Below are positions 8,149 to 15,630 of a stretch of 64,000 nucleotides of DNA, one piece after another; the first letter of the stretch is position 1, and every line of letters begins with the position of its first letter. A program made the translations under genes and the position numbers. The stretch spans positions 1 to 64,000 of the IMG/VR virus record IMGVR_UViG_3300020190_000007; one strand, written 5' to 3'. This stretch comes from a virus. The notes beneath the pieces were generated by a model. That model was given only the letters and a program-made list of their open reading frames with translations, was not told where the DNA came from and made no database searches.

Positions 8149-8338
8149 ATATTATAGATAGTCTTTTAAATAAAGAAAATTTTTCTTTTTTAGGTGATTC
8201 AAACATTTTGGTTTTATCCAACTTTTTAATTTCCTCAATCATTTGGTTCTTGTGAGATTGTATCTCCTTCGAGTCCCTCTCCACTTCTCGATTCAACCAA
8301 TTTAATCCCTGTTGTATTCTCTTGTCTTGCATCCTCAA
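8126..8338 (-). CDS. Small coiled-coil protein (70 aa)
   Basis: A 70-residue charged helical protein: QQGLNWLNREVERDSKEIQSHKNQMIEEIKKL, then a basic tail (SLFKRLSIIFGYGKKG). The GLNWLN-EV-RD-KEI pattern resembles small conserved proteins of T4-like phages, from memory. Its first 104 bp lie in another frame of the upstream 151-residue gene, an unusually long overlap here. Starting at Met3 would shorten that by only 6 bp. Function unknown. Confidence 0.55.
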   Translation of the reverse strand: MRMQDKRIQQGLNWLNREVERDSKEIQSHKNQMIEEIKKLDKTKMFESPKKEKFSLFKRLSIIFGYGKKG

Positions 8339-8690
8339 TAAATGATATTTCTTTTAGTTTATCTAATGATTGGTGTTGAAACAAAACTTCTAACTCTTTA
8401 ATTTTTTGTTGTAAGAGTCTTTGTTTCTCTTCCATTTCTTTGTTTATTTTTATAATTTCTTTTGCGCAAGAAAAAACCAAATCATATCCATCAGCTGTCG
8501 CGTTACTTATTAACGAAATCAAAGTAAACTTCTCATTTTTATCTTGTACTTTATATTTGATAGATTGATATTGAGAAATAATTGATTCAATTTTCCAAGT
8601 GACAGGAAGTTTAATATCTAAACTTACATTATTATCTATTTCTCTAAAAGAAAAAAAATGTGGTCTTAAATGTCTTATGTTGTCAAACAC
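8235..8690 (-). CDS. Protein of unknown function (151 aa) with coiled coil
   Basis: The N-terminal part looks folded (LRPHFFSFREIDNNVSLDIKLPVTW...), the middle is ISNATADGYDLVFSCAKEII, and a coiled coil follows (KEMEEKQRLLQQKIKELEVLF). The last 33 residues are polar and low-complexity and are encoded where the next gene overlaps. It lies 4 bp from the upstream membrane-protein gene. I recognise no domain; a scaffold or regulatory role would be a guess. Confidence 0.65.
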   Translation of the reverse strand: MFDNIRHLRPHFFSFREIDNNVSLDIKLPVTWKIESIISQYQSIKYKVQDKNEKFTLISLISNATADGYDLVFSCAKEIIKINKEMEEKQRLLQQKIKELEVLFQHQSLDKLKEISFIEDARQENTTGIKLVESRSGEGLEGDTISQEPND

Positions 8691-8694
8691 TAAT

Positions 8695-8877
8695 TTATAC
8701 TATTAAAAATGTTATGATATAGGAAATTGAGAGGTAAAACAAAGTAGATTCTATCTTAGTTAATTTCAATATAGAGGGTTCTACTGAAAAAAATTTTATT
8801 AAAAACTCAATACAGAACCTCATTACATAAATGGTACTTAATACCATTAAAAAAATAAAAATGTAATTAACTATCAT
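8695..8877 (-). CDS. Small two-helix membrane protein
   Basis: A 60-residue protein that is mostly hydrophobic: helix 1 at about 3-29 and helix 2 at about 45-60, with a short charged link (KLTKIES) between. It overlaps the Hc1-like gene upstream by 11 bp. Holin-like topology is possible but nothing specific supports it; host-membrane modification is equally likely. Confidence 0.55.
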   Translation of the reverse strand: MIVNYIFIFLMVLSTIYVMRFCIEFLIKFFSVEPSILKLTKIESTLFYLSISYIITFLIV

Positions 8878-9049
8878 GTTTTTTCATTTCTTGTAAAAGC
8901 TCCTTTCTATAAAGAGGAATCAATTCTTTTATTTCTTGCGCATATTTTCTAGCCCTTATAGATGCGCTCTTATTACCTTTTTCGAATACCTTGGCGGTAT
9001 CTACAGACATTTTTTCCACCAAATCTTTGATTTTTTTAATTGTGTCCAT
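8867..9049 (-). CDS. Hc1/histone-H1-like DNA-binding protein
   Basis: A 60-residue helical protein matching the pattern of bacterial histone-H1-like (Hc1) proteins: EKGNKSASIRARKYAQEI at about 23-40, then LYRKELLQEMKK. The GNKxAxxRxRK core is the family signature in Chlamydia Hc1 and small Bacteroidota H1-like proteins. It probably binds DNA non-specifically and could compact phage DNA or alter the host nucleoid. It lacks the long Lys/Ala tail of chlamydial Hc1. The family link points to a Bacteroidota host but does not prove it. Confidence 0.7.
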   Translation of the reverse strand: MDTIKKIKDLVEKMSVDTAKVFEKGNKSASIRARKYAQEIKELIPLYRKELLQEMKKHDS

Positions 9050-9084
9050 TTTTCCGTTTTTATATATAATATATGGAAAACAAA

Positions 9085-9540
9085 CTATTTTTTCAAGTTT
9101 TGCTCTAATAATTTATAAATTTCTGTGAGAATGTCTAACTCGGACCTTGATTTTTGATGTCTAAAGTCAAATAATTTATAAAAATATTCATATATTCTAT
9201 TTTCTTTTTCTTCTAACTTAACAAGATAATACGCTTCATAGAAAAGATTCCACATATACTCATAGTGAGTACCCTTTTCCTTAAAGAATATCTTTTCTTT
9301 ATCAAAATTTGTAATTATTTTATTCCAACACCAATTAAAGTGATTTTGTTGGTCTATTTCTTCATAAAGAACATCTGAACCTAAAAAGGTTTCATCCACT
9401 AAATCATGTAGAGAAGATAGGAAATCATAGAATAGTGTTATTTTATCACTATTTATGTTGTAGGTTCTGTACCAAATGTCTATTTGATGTTTGTATTTTT
9501 CAGAAATGTCTGACTCAATATATTCCTCTCTATTTTCCAT
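9085..9540 (-). CDS. Protein of unknown function (151 aa)
   Basis: An acidic, aromatic-rich, probably all-helical protein (WYRTYNINSD..., YEYMWNLFYEAYYLVKLEEKENRIYEYFYKLFDF). It has no recognised motif, signal peptide or membrane segment. A TATATTTT stretch lies about 20 bp upstream of the ATG. Function unknown. Confidence 0.6.
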   Translation of the reverse strand: MENREEYIESDISEKYKHQIDIWYRTYNINSDKITLFYDFLSSLHDLVDETFLGSDVLYEEIDQQNHFNWCWNKIITNFDKEKIFFKEKGTHYEYMWNLFYEAYYLVKLEEKENRIYEYFYKLFDFRHQKSRSELDILTEIYKLLEQNLKK

Positions 9541-9590
9541 AATCCTTATCTCTTAAAATATAAGAATAAAAGAAAACAAAAAAAAGAAAA

Positions 9591-10853
9591 TTATTGAGTG
9601 CTTTCGTCGTATCCGATGATTTTCTTCATTCTTGAGATTTCCTCATTTAAAATTGAAGTCATTGTGTTTTGAGATTCATTCACACTTTTTACTTTTAAAG
9701 GTTGAACCCCTCTTGCCCCATAGAATGCCTCAGGTGTTTCTTTCTGTTTTTCTTTTTTTCTTGTAGCCGATTTACTTAATCCTTTTCCTGTTGTTGTTTT
9801 TATAACATTAGCAGCTTCTTGTGAGTTACCCATCGTAGGGTCTCCTTCTAACGCCATTTTTAATCTTTTTTTGAAAGATTCCGATGGTTCAAAGTCGTAA
9901 TCCAAATTTAATAAAGTACCACCTCTCATATTGTCATCGATATACTCTTCCTGTTTTTCAGTTGGGTTTACGGCCATTTTTTTACCTTTACCAACCTGTT
10001 TTGGGAACTCCGGATTATCATTACCACCAAATCTTGATGCTTTTTTTAGTTTTTCTTGTACATCTTTTATTGCTGCAATTCCGTCTTTCTTGGAGCCATT
10101 TCGAGCCTTTTCAGTTACCTCTAAACCAGGAATAGATTCACTTAAATTTTTTTTTGAGTTCACCACCATTTTTTTAATCAATGATACTAATTCATTTTCC
10201 TTAACTATGAGAATAGGTTTACGAGATTCGTAAACGACATTTACACCCTCTTTAGTTTCAATGTTTTTTTCTAAAGTTACAGGATGCATTTTGCCGCTAC
10301 CTTTGGGGAATTCAAATTGTTTTTTACCCGCATCTTTAGCGGCGTCTGCGGCTAAAATAAAGGCGTTTGATTCCTCCATATTTGTTTCTTCTTCCATGTA
10401 TCCTTGTCCACACTCATCACAAATACCTTCCCCTTCTTCAAGTTGTTTCCATGATTCTTCAACATTGTGTACTTTTCCGCTAATTTTAATTTCTTTTAGA
10501 CCCTTTTCTTTAGCGGATAAAATAGCTTCTCCCACGCTTGATACTTTGATTTTTTTCATTTTTTTGGTTTCTTTATTTTTCTCTAATTCTTCTCCCATCT
10601 GGTCTAATTTATCAATCATTTCAGTTGGTGAATTATATTTTACTTTTTCGATTATGAACTCCTTTTTAGGATGTTCCTTTCTATAAATATCCATATGTTT
10701 CATTGCAATTTCTTCGGATTGAAACGTTTCAAGTGGTTCTCCCTCGCAAGTAATTTGAAACATATCTTTAGATTTTTTATTTTCTTTTAATATGGTTTTT
10801 TTTACTTCGTCAAATAATGACTCCGAAATAATATTAGATATATTCTTTTTCAT
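9591..10853 (-). CDS. Putative virion or assembly protein (420 aa)
   Basis: A lysine/glutamate-rich protein of 420 residues. Visible parts are an N-terminal helix (NIISESLFDEVKKTILKE), a small CDECG putative metal site at about 144-148, a segment AADAAKDAGKKQFEFPKGSGKMHPV that I associate with large-phage structural proteins, and a C-terminal helix ILNEEISRMKKIIGY. The charged helical composition fits a prohead core or internal protein, but this is inference. It abuts the 167-residue gene upstream with no gap. Confidence 0.5.
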   Translation of the reverse strand: MKKNISNIISESLFDEVKKTILKENKKSKDMFQITCEGEPLETFQSEEIAMKHMDIYRKEHPKKEFIIEKVKYNSPTEMIDKLDQMGEELEKNKETKKMKKIKVSSVGEAILSAKEKGLKEIKISGKVHNVEESWKQLEEGEGICDECGQGYMEEETNMEESNAFILAADAAKDAGKKQFEFPKGSGKMHPVTLEKNIETKEGVNVVYESRKPILIVKENELVSLIKKMVVNSKKNLSESIPGLEVTEKARNGSKKDGIAAIKDVQEKLKKASRFGGNDNPEFPKQVGKGKKMAVNPTEKQEEYIDDNMRGGTLLNLDYDFEPSESFKKRLKMALEGDPTMGNSQEAANVIKTTTGKGLSKSATRKKEKQKETPEAFYGARGVQPLKVKSVNESQNTMTSILNEEISRMKKIIGYDESTQ

Positions 10854-11357
10854 TTACTTAATAAATATCTTATTTATTTCATTTATTACAATTTTCTCGA
10901 CCTCAGAATACGGTAATCCTAATTTTCTTGATACATTTTGAACTGATTCTTTTAGTTCTTTGTATTCAAAAAAGTCTAAACTTTTGATATCACCTTGATT
11001 ACAGTATGGAAATTTTTTACATCTCTCTTTTACTTTGACATAAACACCGCCGGGTCCCCCAAATTTTGGGAAATTTTTATCTGTAACCGCTCGACTGTTT
11101 ATGATACTATTAGGACCATTGATTTTTAAGGGGTTTGACCTACCAGCGCTAAAAGAAACGTCATATTGTCCTGAAGAAGATGAGTCCGTAACTTCACTTA
11201 ATTCCTCTTCAAAATTATGAATCTTATTTACTTTCCTTTTAACCAATGGACCGCTCAGTGCACCCTCAAATGAACCCGAAGAATCCGCGGAAGTTTCGTT
11301 GGTATCTTTTGGGGAAGATTTTTTCCCCCTCAATATTTTCTCAAAATTATATGACAT
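10854..11357 (-). CDS. Protein of unknown function (167 aa), likely virion-associated
   Basis: The first 90 residues are Ser/Gly/Asn-rich and look disordered. The second part has VKVKERCKKFPYCNQGDIKSLDF, with two cysteines spaced CKKFPYC, and an amphipathic C-terminal helix. It shares one base with the gene upstream and abuts the 420-residue gene, so the four genes 9591-12141 read as one unit. I do not recognise the family. Confidence 0.55.
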   Translation of the reverse strand: MSYNFEKILRGKKSSPKDTNETSADSSGSFEGALSGPLVKRKVNKIHNFEEELSEVTDSSSSGQYDVSFSAGRSNPLKINGPNSIINSRAVTDKNFPKFGGPGGVYVKVKERCKKFPYCNQGDIKSLDFFEYKELKESVQNVSRKLGLPYSEVEKIVINEINKIFIK

Positions 11358-11596
11358 TATCTAACACTTTTTAAAGGTTGTTCCCAAAAAGACTTACGTT
11401 GCCATAGTGTTTTGAAAAGTTCGACAACAACTTTAGATGACAGGTCAACGATTCTTTCATCAACTGACTTAGCACCTATCTCTTTTTGTATTATTTTCAT
11501 TACAATGTTATGCGCTTGTGTCGTCTCAAGAAAATCTTTCATTTCTTTTCTTGCAATCTTCTCAATTTCTTTAACATCTGTATTTGTTAGTGCCAT
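11357..11596 (-). CDS. Small helical protein of unknown function (79 aa)
   Basis: A 79-residue, probably all-alpha protein (VKEIEKIARKEMKDFLE..., VVVELFKTLWQRKSFWEQPL) with a conserved-looking aromatic C-terminus. It shares one base with both neighbours, so translation is coupled across three genes. Small size and context suggest an assembly or baseplate accessory protein, without direct evidence. Confidence 0.6.
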   Translation of the reverse strand: MALTNTDVKEIEKIARKEMKDFLETTQAHNIVMKIIQKEIGAKSVDERIVDLSSKVVVELFKTLWQRKSFWEQPLKSVR

Positions 11597-12141
11597 TATA
11601 CGTTCATTCTATCTCTAATTAATGGTTCCATAGCCGATGTAAAAGTTGGTTCAAACTTTCTTAATTTTTCCAATATTTCCATTGTTTCGTCATCAAGAGG
11701 TAACATATCACAATTTATATACAACCCACTACCCTCACCAGCAATCATTACAAAATTTATTTCTAAGTCAGTGATTTCACCATCAAGTCTAATTTCGGTT
11801 TCAGTGACGGTAATTCCGGGTTCTAAGCTGGCAATTTGAGAAACTTGTTGTCTAAACGAATCAACTATTTGTGATATGGCTGTTTTTTCTTCAGGTTTAA
11901 GTTTTATATCCTGTTGGTCAGATGACAATAATTTTACATCCATATCATTAACAACTTCTAAGTTATCGTACCGCTTTTTATTTAAATCGTTATCGGTATT
12001 TTGTGTGTTAATATTAGGTTGTTGGATTTCATCCTCCTCTTTAATTAAATTCTTGTTGGTGTAGACGGTTTCGTTTAGAGACCTTAGTGTCTTTAACATA
12101 CCTTTAATCTCGTCGTACCCCGATGTTTTTTTATTGTTCAT
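11596..12141 (-). CDS. Protein of unknown function (181 aa)
   Basis: A helical N-terminus (YDEIKGMLKTLRSLNETVY) leads into a disordered Asn/Asp-rich stretch. A folded C-terminal half follows, with beta-like strands (ITVTETEIRLDGEITDLEINFVMIAGEGSGLYINCDML) and a final helix. It overlaps the amidase-fold gene by 11 bp. No family is recognised. Confidence 0.6.
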   Translation of the reverse strand: MNNKKTSGYDEIKGMLKTLRSLNETVYTNKNLIKEEDEIQQPNINTQNTDNDLNKKRYDNLEVVNDMDVKLLSSDQQDIKLKPEEKTAISQIVDSFRQQVSQIASLEPGITVTETEIRLDGEITDLEINFVMIAGEGSGLYINCDMLPLDDETMEILEKLRKFEPTFTSAMEPLIRDRMNV

Positions 12142-12736
12142 TATTAAAAATTAATCTAAAATTAAATGATGGGTTTATATCTGTATAAATATTTGAAAAA
12201 TTAGATTTACACACTATACCGTTAAATTTAATTGCGTTTTCAAAATATCCTTGAGATGGAACTATATTTTTTGATATGTGGTGAGTTTCACATATTTGCT
12301 CGCTTAATTTGGATATTGATAATATTTGTTCATCATTGTATCTATCCCAAAAATAATGATTTCTCCAATTTCTAACGAAAGGGGTACATCTATATGGGTC
12401 ACCAATCCAATTATGCATGAATCCCGTTACGGTGTTTTTACTCAACCAACCCAAATTTTCAATTGCAATTTTAATAAATTGCTTGTCTATATAAGGTTCA
12501 CCAAATGTGTTTGAATAATAATTGGTGTCAAAAAGTTGATAGATTATACCTAATTTAGTAACAATAAAGTGTGGCACCTCATTGTATTTACCACACTTTC
12601 TGTACTTTAATTTATTTATAAAATCATCTGCACGTCTATTAGTATCGTACAGTAATATTTGAGTCTTTTTCGTTCTACGGCGAACAACATTTAAGGTTTT
12701 ATTATCTAAACCTTCTACGTTGTGTATTTCCAACAT
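12131..12736 (-). CDS. Amidase_2/PGRP-fold-like protein lacking visible zinc ligands
   Basis: The 201-residue protein resembles N-acetylmuramoyl-L-alanine amidases. VPHFIVTKLGIIYQLFDTNYYSNTFG (about 54-79) matches the family's H-x-V-x-x-x-G-x-I-Y-Q-L strand pair, IKIAIENLGW the next strand, and NDEQILSISKLSEQI the long helix. The first zinc ligand, normally in a strand ending HH, reads QILLYDTN, and the late H...C/D pair is not evident (NIVPSQGYF..., YTDINPSF). It may therefore bind peptidoglycan without cutting it, or be a very divergent lysin. The start is fixed by an upstream in-frame TAA. Confidence 0.5.
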   Translation of the reverse strand: MLEIHNVEGLDNKTLNVVRRRTKKTQILLYDTNRRADDFINKLKYRKCGKYNEVPHFIVTKLGIIYQLFDTNYYSNTFGEPYIDKQFIKIAIENLGWLSKNTVTGFMHNWIGDPYRCTPFVRNWRNHYFWDRYNDEQILSISKLSEQICETHHISKNIVPSQGYFENAIKFNGIVCKSNFSNIYTDINPSFNFRLIFNNEQ

Positions 12737-12850
12737 TTCTAGTTAACTTTTTACTGATAACAGAAGAAATGTCGATGTCTTCTGTGTTATTTATTTTCCC
12801 ATTGTCCAAACCAGAGTTTTCCAATAAGTCCTCCTGTTGTGGGAACTCTT

Positions 12851-14011
12851 CTAATTTTTTTTTTCTTCCTCAATCGGAGGTTCTTCAATTTGTTCAATGA
12901 TGTCTTGTTGGAGTTCTTCTGTGACAACAGGCGGTTCGGGTTCGATTACCACGGGTTCTTCAACTATAACAGGTTCCTCGATTGTAACAACTTCGGGTTC
13001 GATTACCACGGGTTCTTCAACTATAACAGGTTCCTCGATTGTAACAACTTCGGGTTCGATTACCACGGGTTCTTCAACTATAGGTGGTTGTGCATCCAAA
13101 AATCCATCAGTACTAATAATCGGCTCTTCTATACGGATAGGTTGTTTTTGAACAACTACCACAGATTCTTCTTGAATAGGTGTTTCTTTAATAATTGGTT
13201 GTTCAATTATTTCTTGAATAGGTTCAACTATTACTGGAACTTCTGTGATTTGTGGTTCAGATACAATTGGTTCAGCAATTTCCTTACCAATAAGATGGTC
13301 CTCAATTAAGAAAACATCATCTTTTTTTTCTTTTGTTGATGTGTGAGATTCTTCTTCAAATGATTGGTGAGGTGTTTCGGTTTTTGGGGTTTTAGTTAAA
13401 AATTTTTCAAGTAAATTTAATTCTTCATCCGTAAATCTAACTTTAGAAACTTCACCAACAACATCTTTAGCATCTACCACTGGTATTTTTTCACCGTCGG
13501 GTTGGGGGGAAGGTTTTATCACCGATGTATCATCTACAACGTTTTTTTCATTTTGTGTAAACTTAACTAACATATGTAGAAAAGAAAGTGAGATGATTGG
13601 TAACATACCACCAGAAAAAAACGCTAAAAATCTTTTGTGACCAATCACATCTGTGGGGTCAACACCAATAAATTCTACAAGTGGTGAAACCAACTCAACC
13701 CAAGAGATAAAGGATTTACTTGTAATATCAATGTAAGCATAAGAGAAATAAATATTACCGATAAACTGAATAAGAGTTACAATACTAAATGGGAAATATA
13801 CCTTTCTTCCCATGTCAGCAGATATTGCGGCCAAAGCGGACAATGCCGCAATCTCAATACCTATTGATAAATAAATTGCCCAACTAATGGGATTTGAAAT
13901 TCCATACCATTTAGTTACGTGAGATATTGAGACTAACGCAACGGTAACGATTGGAATTAAAAATGCCGATATTATTAAATTTTTATAATTCTTACTAAAC
14001 CAATTTCTCAT
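12851..14011 (-). CDS. Multi-pass membrane protein with long Pro/Glu/Val repeat tail
   Basis: A 386-residue protein. The first ~160 residues form about four transmembrane helices (LIISAFLIPIVTVALVSI; AIYLSIGIEIAALSALAAI; FPFSIVTLIQFIGNIYFSYAY; FLAFFSGGMLPIISLSFLHML). The rest is a charged cytoplasmic or periplasmic tail with 19-residue repeats built on EPVVIEPEVV. The annotated end follows an A10 run; one base of slippage would extend the product by about 46 residues to TAA 12702-12704. It is ATGA-coupled to the 95-residue anchored coiled-coil gene. A role in the host envelope is inferred. Confidence 0.7.
   Translation of the reverse strand: MRNWFSKNYKNLIISAFLIPIVTVALVSISHVTKWYGISNPISWAIYLSIGIEIAALSALAAISADMGRKVYFPFSIVTLIQFIGNIYFSYAYIDITSKSFISWVELVSPLVEFIGVDPTDVIGHKRFLAFFSGGMLPIISLSFLHMLVKFTQNEKNVVDDTSVIKPSPQPDGEKIPVVDAKDVVGEVSKVRFTDEELNLLEKFLTKTPKTETPHQSFEEESHTSTKEKKDDVFLIEDHLIGKEIAEPIVSEPQITEVPVIVEPIQEIIEQPIIKETPIQEESVVVVQKQPIRIEEPIISTDGFLDAQPPIVEEPVVIEPEVVTIEEPVIVEEPVVIEPEVVTIEEPVIVEEPVVIEPEPPVVTEELQQDIIEQIEEPPIEEEKKN
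12855..12864 (-). other. A10 homopolymer; possible frameshift or slippage site
   Basis: On the coding strand GAGGAAG is followed by ten A and TTAGAAGAG. The normal frame stops at TAG directly after the run. A -1 shift, or an eleventh A, reads through into a plausible hydrophilic tail (LEEFPQQEDLLENSGLDNG, then about 25 more residues) to TAA 12702-12704. It may be programmed slippage, mutation or sequencing error. Confidence 0.5.
12938..13083 (-). repeat. 57-bp in-frame tandem repeat, about 2.5 copies
   Basis: The sequence beginning TTCGATTACCACGGGTTCTT on the + strand recurs at 12941, 12998 and 13055, exactly 57 bp apart and near-identical. It encodes 19-residue units EPVVIEPEVVTIEEPVIVE in the tail of the membrane protein. 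Near-identity at the DNA level points to recent expansion. Confidence 0.9.
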
Positions 14012-14295
14012 CTAATATTATTTTCTAACTCACTTATTTCATTATCAATTTCGGTTTGTCTATTTACATCTAAAATTTTTCTATCTGTGGCTTGAATCAT
14101 CCTTTTCTCTGATTTCAATCCTTCAATTCTTAATCTTACATCTAATTCTTGTTTAGTGTATGTAGAATCTTTTATTGATTGAACTTCCTTTCTCATTTTA
14201 GAAAGTTCTCTCCCATCGCCACAACTTTTGAAAAAACCTAAAAGCGTAACAATCAAAACAATTATTGTGAAATTTTTTTGAATAAAATTTTTCAT
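14008..14295 (-). CDS. Membrane-anchored coiled-coil protein (95 aa)
   Basis: The N-terminus MKNFIQKNFTIIVLIVTLLGFFKSCG is one transmembrane anchor ending in a cysteine. The remaining ~65 residues are a charged coiled coil (LSKMRKEVQSIKDS..., EIDNEISELENNIR). It overlaps the next gene by 4 bp (ATGA), suggesting the two products act together in the inner membrane. The coding-strand element TATTTATA ends 8 nt before its ATG. Function unknown. Confidence 0.65.
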   Translation of the reverse strand: MKNFIQKNFTIIVLIVTLLGFFKSCGDGRELSKMRKEVQSIKDSTYTKQELDVRLRIEGLKSEKRMIQATDRKILDVNRQTEIDNEISELENNIR

Positions 14296-14302
14296 ATTTT
14301 TT

Positions 14303-15115
14303 TTATAAATAGTTTAATAATCCATAACTGTCGTTACGGAGTTTCTTTAATGCTTTATCACGTAGTTGTCTAATACGTTCTTTGGTACACCCAAATTCAT
14401 CACCCAAATCTTCTAAATTCATTTCAATACCATTTAGTCCATAGGATTTTTCAATAATTATTTTTTCTCTATCATCTAAAATTGAAAGCATTTGTGAAAC
14501 TCTTTTTTTTATTTCTTCAGAAGTGTTTAAAATGTCCTCAGGATTATCGGCGTTTACATTAATTATGGTATCAATTAATTGGTCACCCTCTTCATTTATT
14601 TCGTCATTCAAATTTACGCAATGAGGGAGAATAATTTCAACCCCAATATCTTGATAATTTATGAAGAAGGGGTCATTCATATTTAATTGTTTATTCTTCT
14701 TCCTTTTTTGATTTTCCTGAATGATGTTTGATGGTAATCTTATCATTCTTGAATTTTCATTAAGGGATGCCATTATAGATTGTTTTACCCACCAAACAGC
14801 GTATGAAATAAATTTGTATCCACTATTTGGGTCAAATCTTTCGGCCGCCCGTATAAGACCAATGTTGCCTTCAGATATTAAGTCAATTAAATCCATCCCA
14901 TTGTTTTGGTATGATTTGGCGACGCTAATAACGAATCGTAGATTACCCAATACGAGTTCGTTTAACAAATCGACTCTTTCCTTTTTTGGAAGGTCTTGAT
15001 TTTTTAGGAGTTCAAAGATTATATTTTGTCTTTCATGGGTGATTACCTTGATTTTTCGGATGTCTTTGATGTAATTCTGAATTTCTTCAGTATTGATTAG
15101 TAATGATTTAGCCAT
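14303..15115 (-). CDS. Sigma-70 family RNA polymerase sigma factor
   Basis: A 270-residue sigma factor. Region 2 is clear: NLRFVISVAKSYQNNGMDLIDLISEGNIGLIRAAERFDPNSGYKFISYAVWWVKQSI at about 53-112, then RMIRLPSN. Region 4 has a helix-turn-helix (LEDLGDEFGCTKERIRQLRDKALKKLR) near the C-terminus. Length and region 2 wording resemble the short primary sigma of Bacteroidota; the segment between (about 130-190) is divergent. As with T4 gp55 it probably directs host RNA polymerase to phage promoters. The TATTTATA sites in this window are candidate targets (inference). Confidence 0.88.
   Translation of the reverse strand: MAKSLLINTEEIQNYIKDIRKIKVITHERQNIIFELLKNQDLPKKERVDLLNELVLGNLRFVISVAKSYQNNGMDLIDLISEGNIGLIRAAERFDPNSGYKFISYAVWWVKQSIMASLNENSRMIRLPSNIIQENQKRKKNKQLNMNDPFFINYQDIGVEIILPHCVNLNDEINEEGDQLIDTIINVNADNPEDILNTSEEIKKRVSQMLSILDDREKIIIEKSYGLNGIEMNLEDLGDEFGCTKERIRQLRDKALKKLRNDSYGLLNYL
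14304..14311 (-). promoter_or_regulatory. TATTTATA element before the 14295 start
   Basis: On the coding strand AAACTATTTATA ends 8 nt before the ATG of the membrane-anchored coiled-coil gene. It overlaps the last codons of the sigma gene. It is one of five exact TATTTATA copies 4-16 nt before late-type genes, and a candidate late promoter or translation signal. Confidence 0.35.
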
Positions 15116-15159
15116 TGGTGTTTGGTTTATGATTCATGGGTAAAAATATGATAAAAAAA

Positions 15160-15621
15160 TTAATTTTGGAAGTCGTCCAAAAATTTTTTTTCGTCAGGGG
15201 TCAAACTATCTAATCCCCTTTGTTCAATTTTTTCTAAAATATTATCTAGGTCCATGGACTCATTGGTTTCCCCACTTTTATCATTCTTATTATATTCTAA
15301 TCTAAGTGAATGATATTCTTCACTTGATTTAAACATAAAGTCTCTCATCTGAATCGGTAGGTTAGCACTATAGATACTGTCTCTTTCAAACAAAAAATAA
15401 AATTTCGCGTCCTCCATAGATATAATGTTGTGAAGTTCCTCTGAAAGTTCTTTTCTCGTCGCCTCGGATTCAAATATAATAATTATACTTTTAGATGTGT
15501 CTTCAATTATAAACCTAACCTTAGAAACTTTTTTACTAACCCCGAAAACCTCCAAACAAAAAAATTCAATGTCTTCTTGGTCTTCAAAATTGGCGAATAA
15601 AAATAAAAGATATGTTTTCAT
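15160..15621 (-). CDS. Protein of unknown function (153 aa)
   Basis: An alpha/beta-looking N-terminal domain (TYLLFLFANFEDQEDIEFF, then SIIIIFESEATRKELSEEL) is joined to a helical C-terminus ending DLDNILEKIEQRGLDSLTPDEKKFLDDF. That tail matches the short I-L-x-K-I-x-x-x-G-x-x-S-L-T-x-x-E-K-x-F-L element common at the end of Bacteroidota membrane proteins, probably a small interaction motif. No enzymatic motif. It lies between the sigma gene and the envelope-protein pair. Confidence 0.55.
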   Translation of the reverse strand: MKTYLLFLFANFEDQEDIEFFCLEVFGVSKKVSKVRFIIEDTSKSIIIIFESEATRKELSEELHNIISMEDAKFYFLFERDSIYSANLPIQMRDFMFKSSEEYHSLRLEYNKNDKSGETNESMDLDNILEKIEQRGLDSLTPDEKKFLDDFQN

Positions 15622-15630
15622 TGAAATAAA

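Noticed and set aside
8695-8877. Holin call for the 60-residue membrane protein
   Set aside because: Two hydrophobic segments alone are not specific, and no lysin gene is adjacent.
12938-12960. GGTTCGATTACC looks like a tRNA T-arm
   Set aside because: It is part of a 57-bp coding repeat and no cloverleaf or acceptor stem can be drawn around it.
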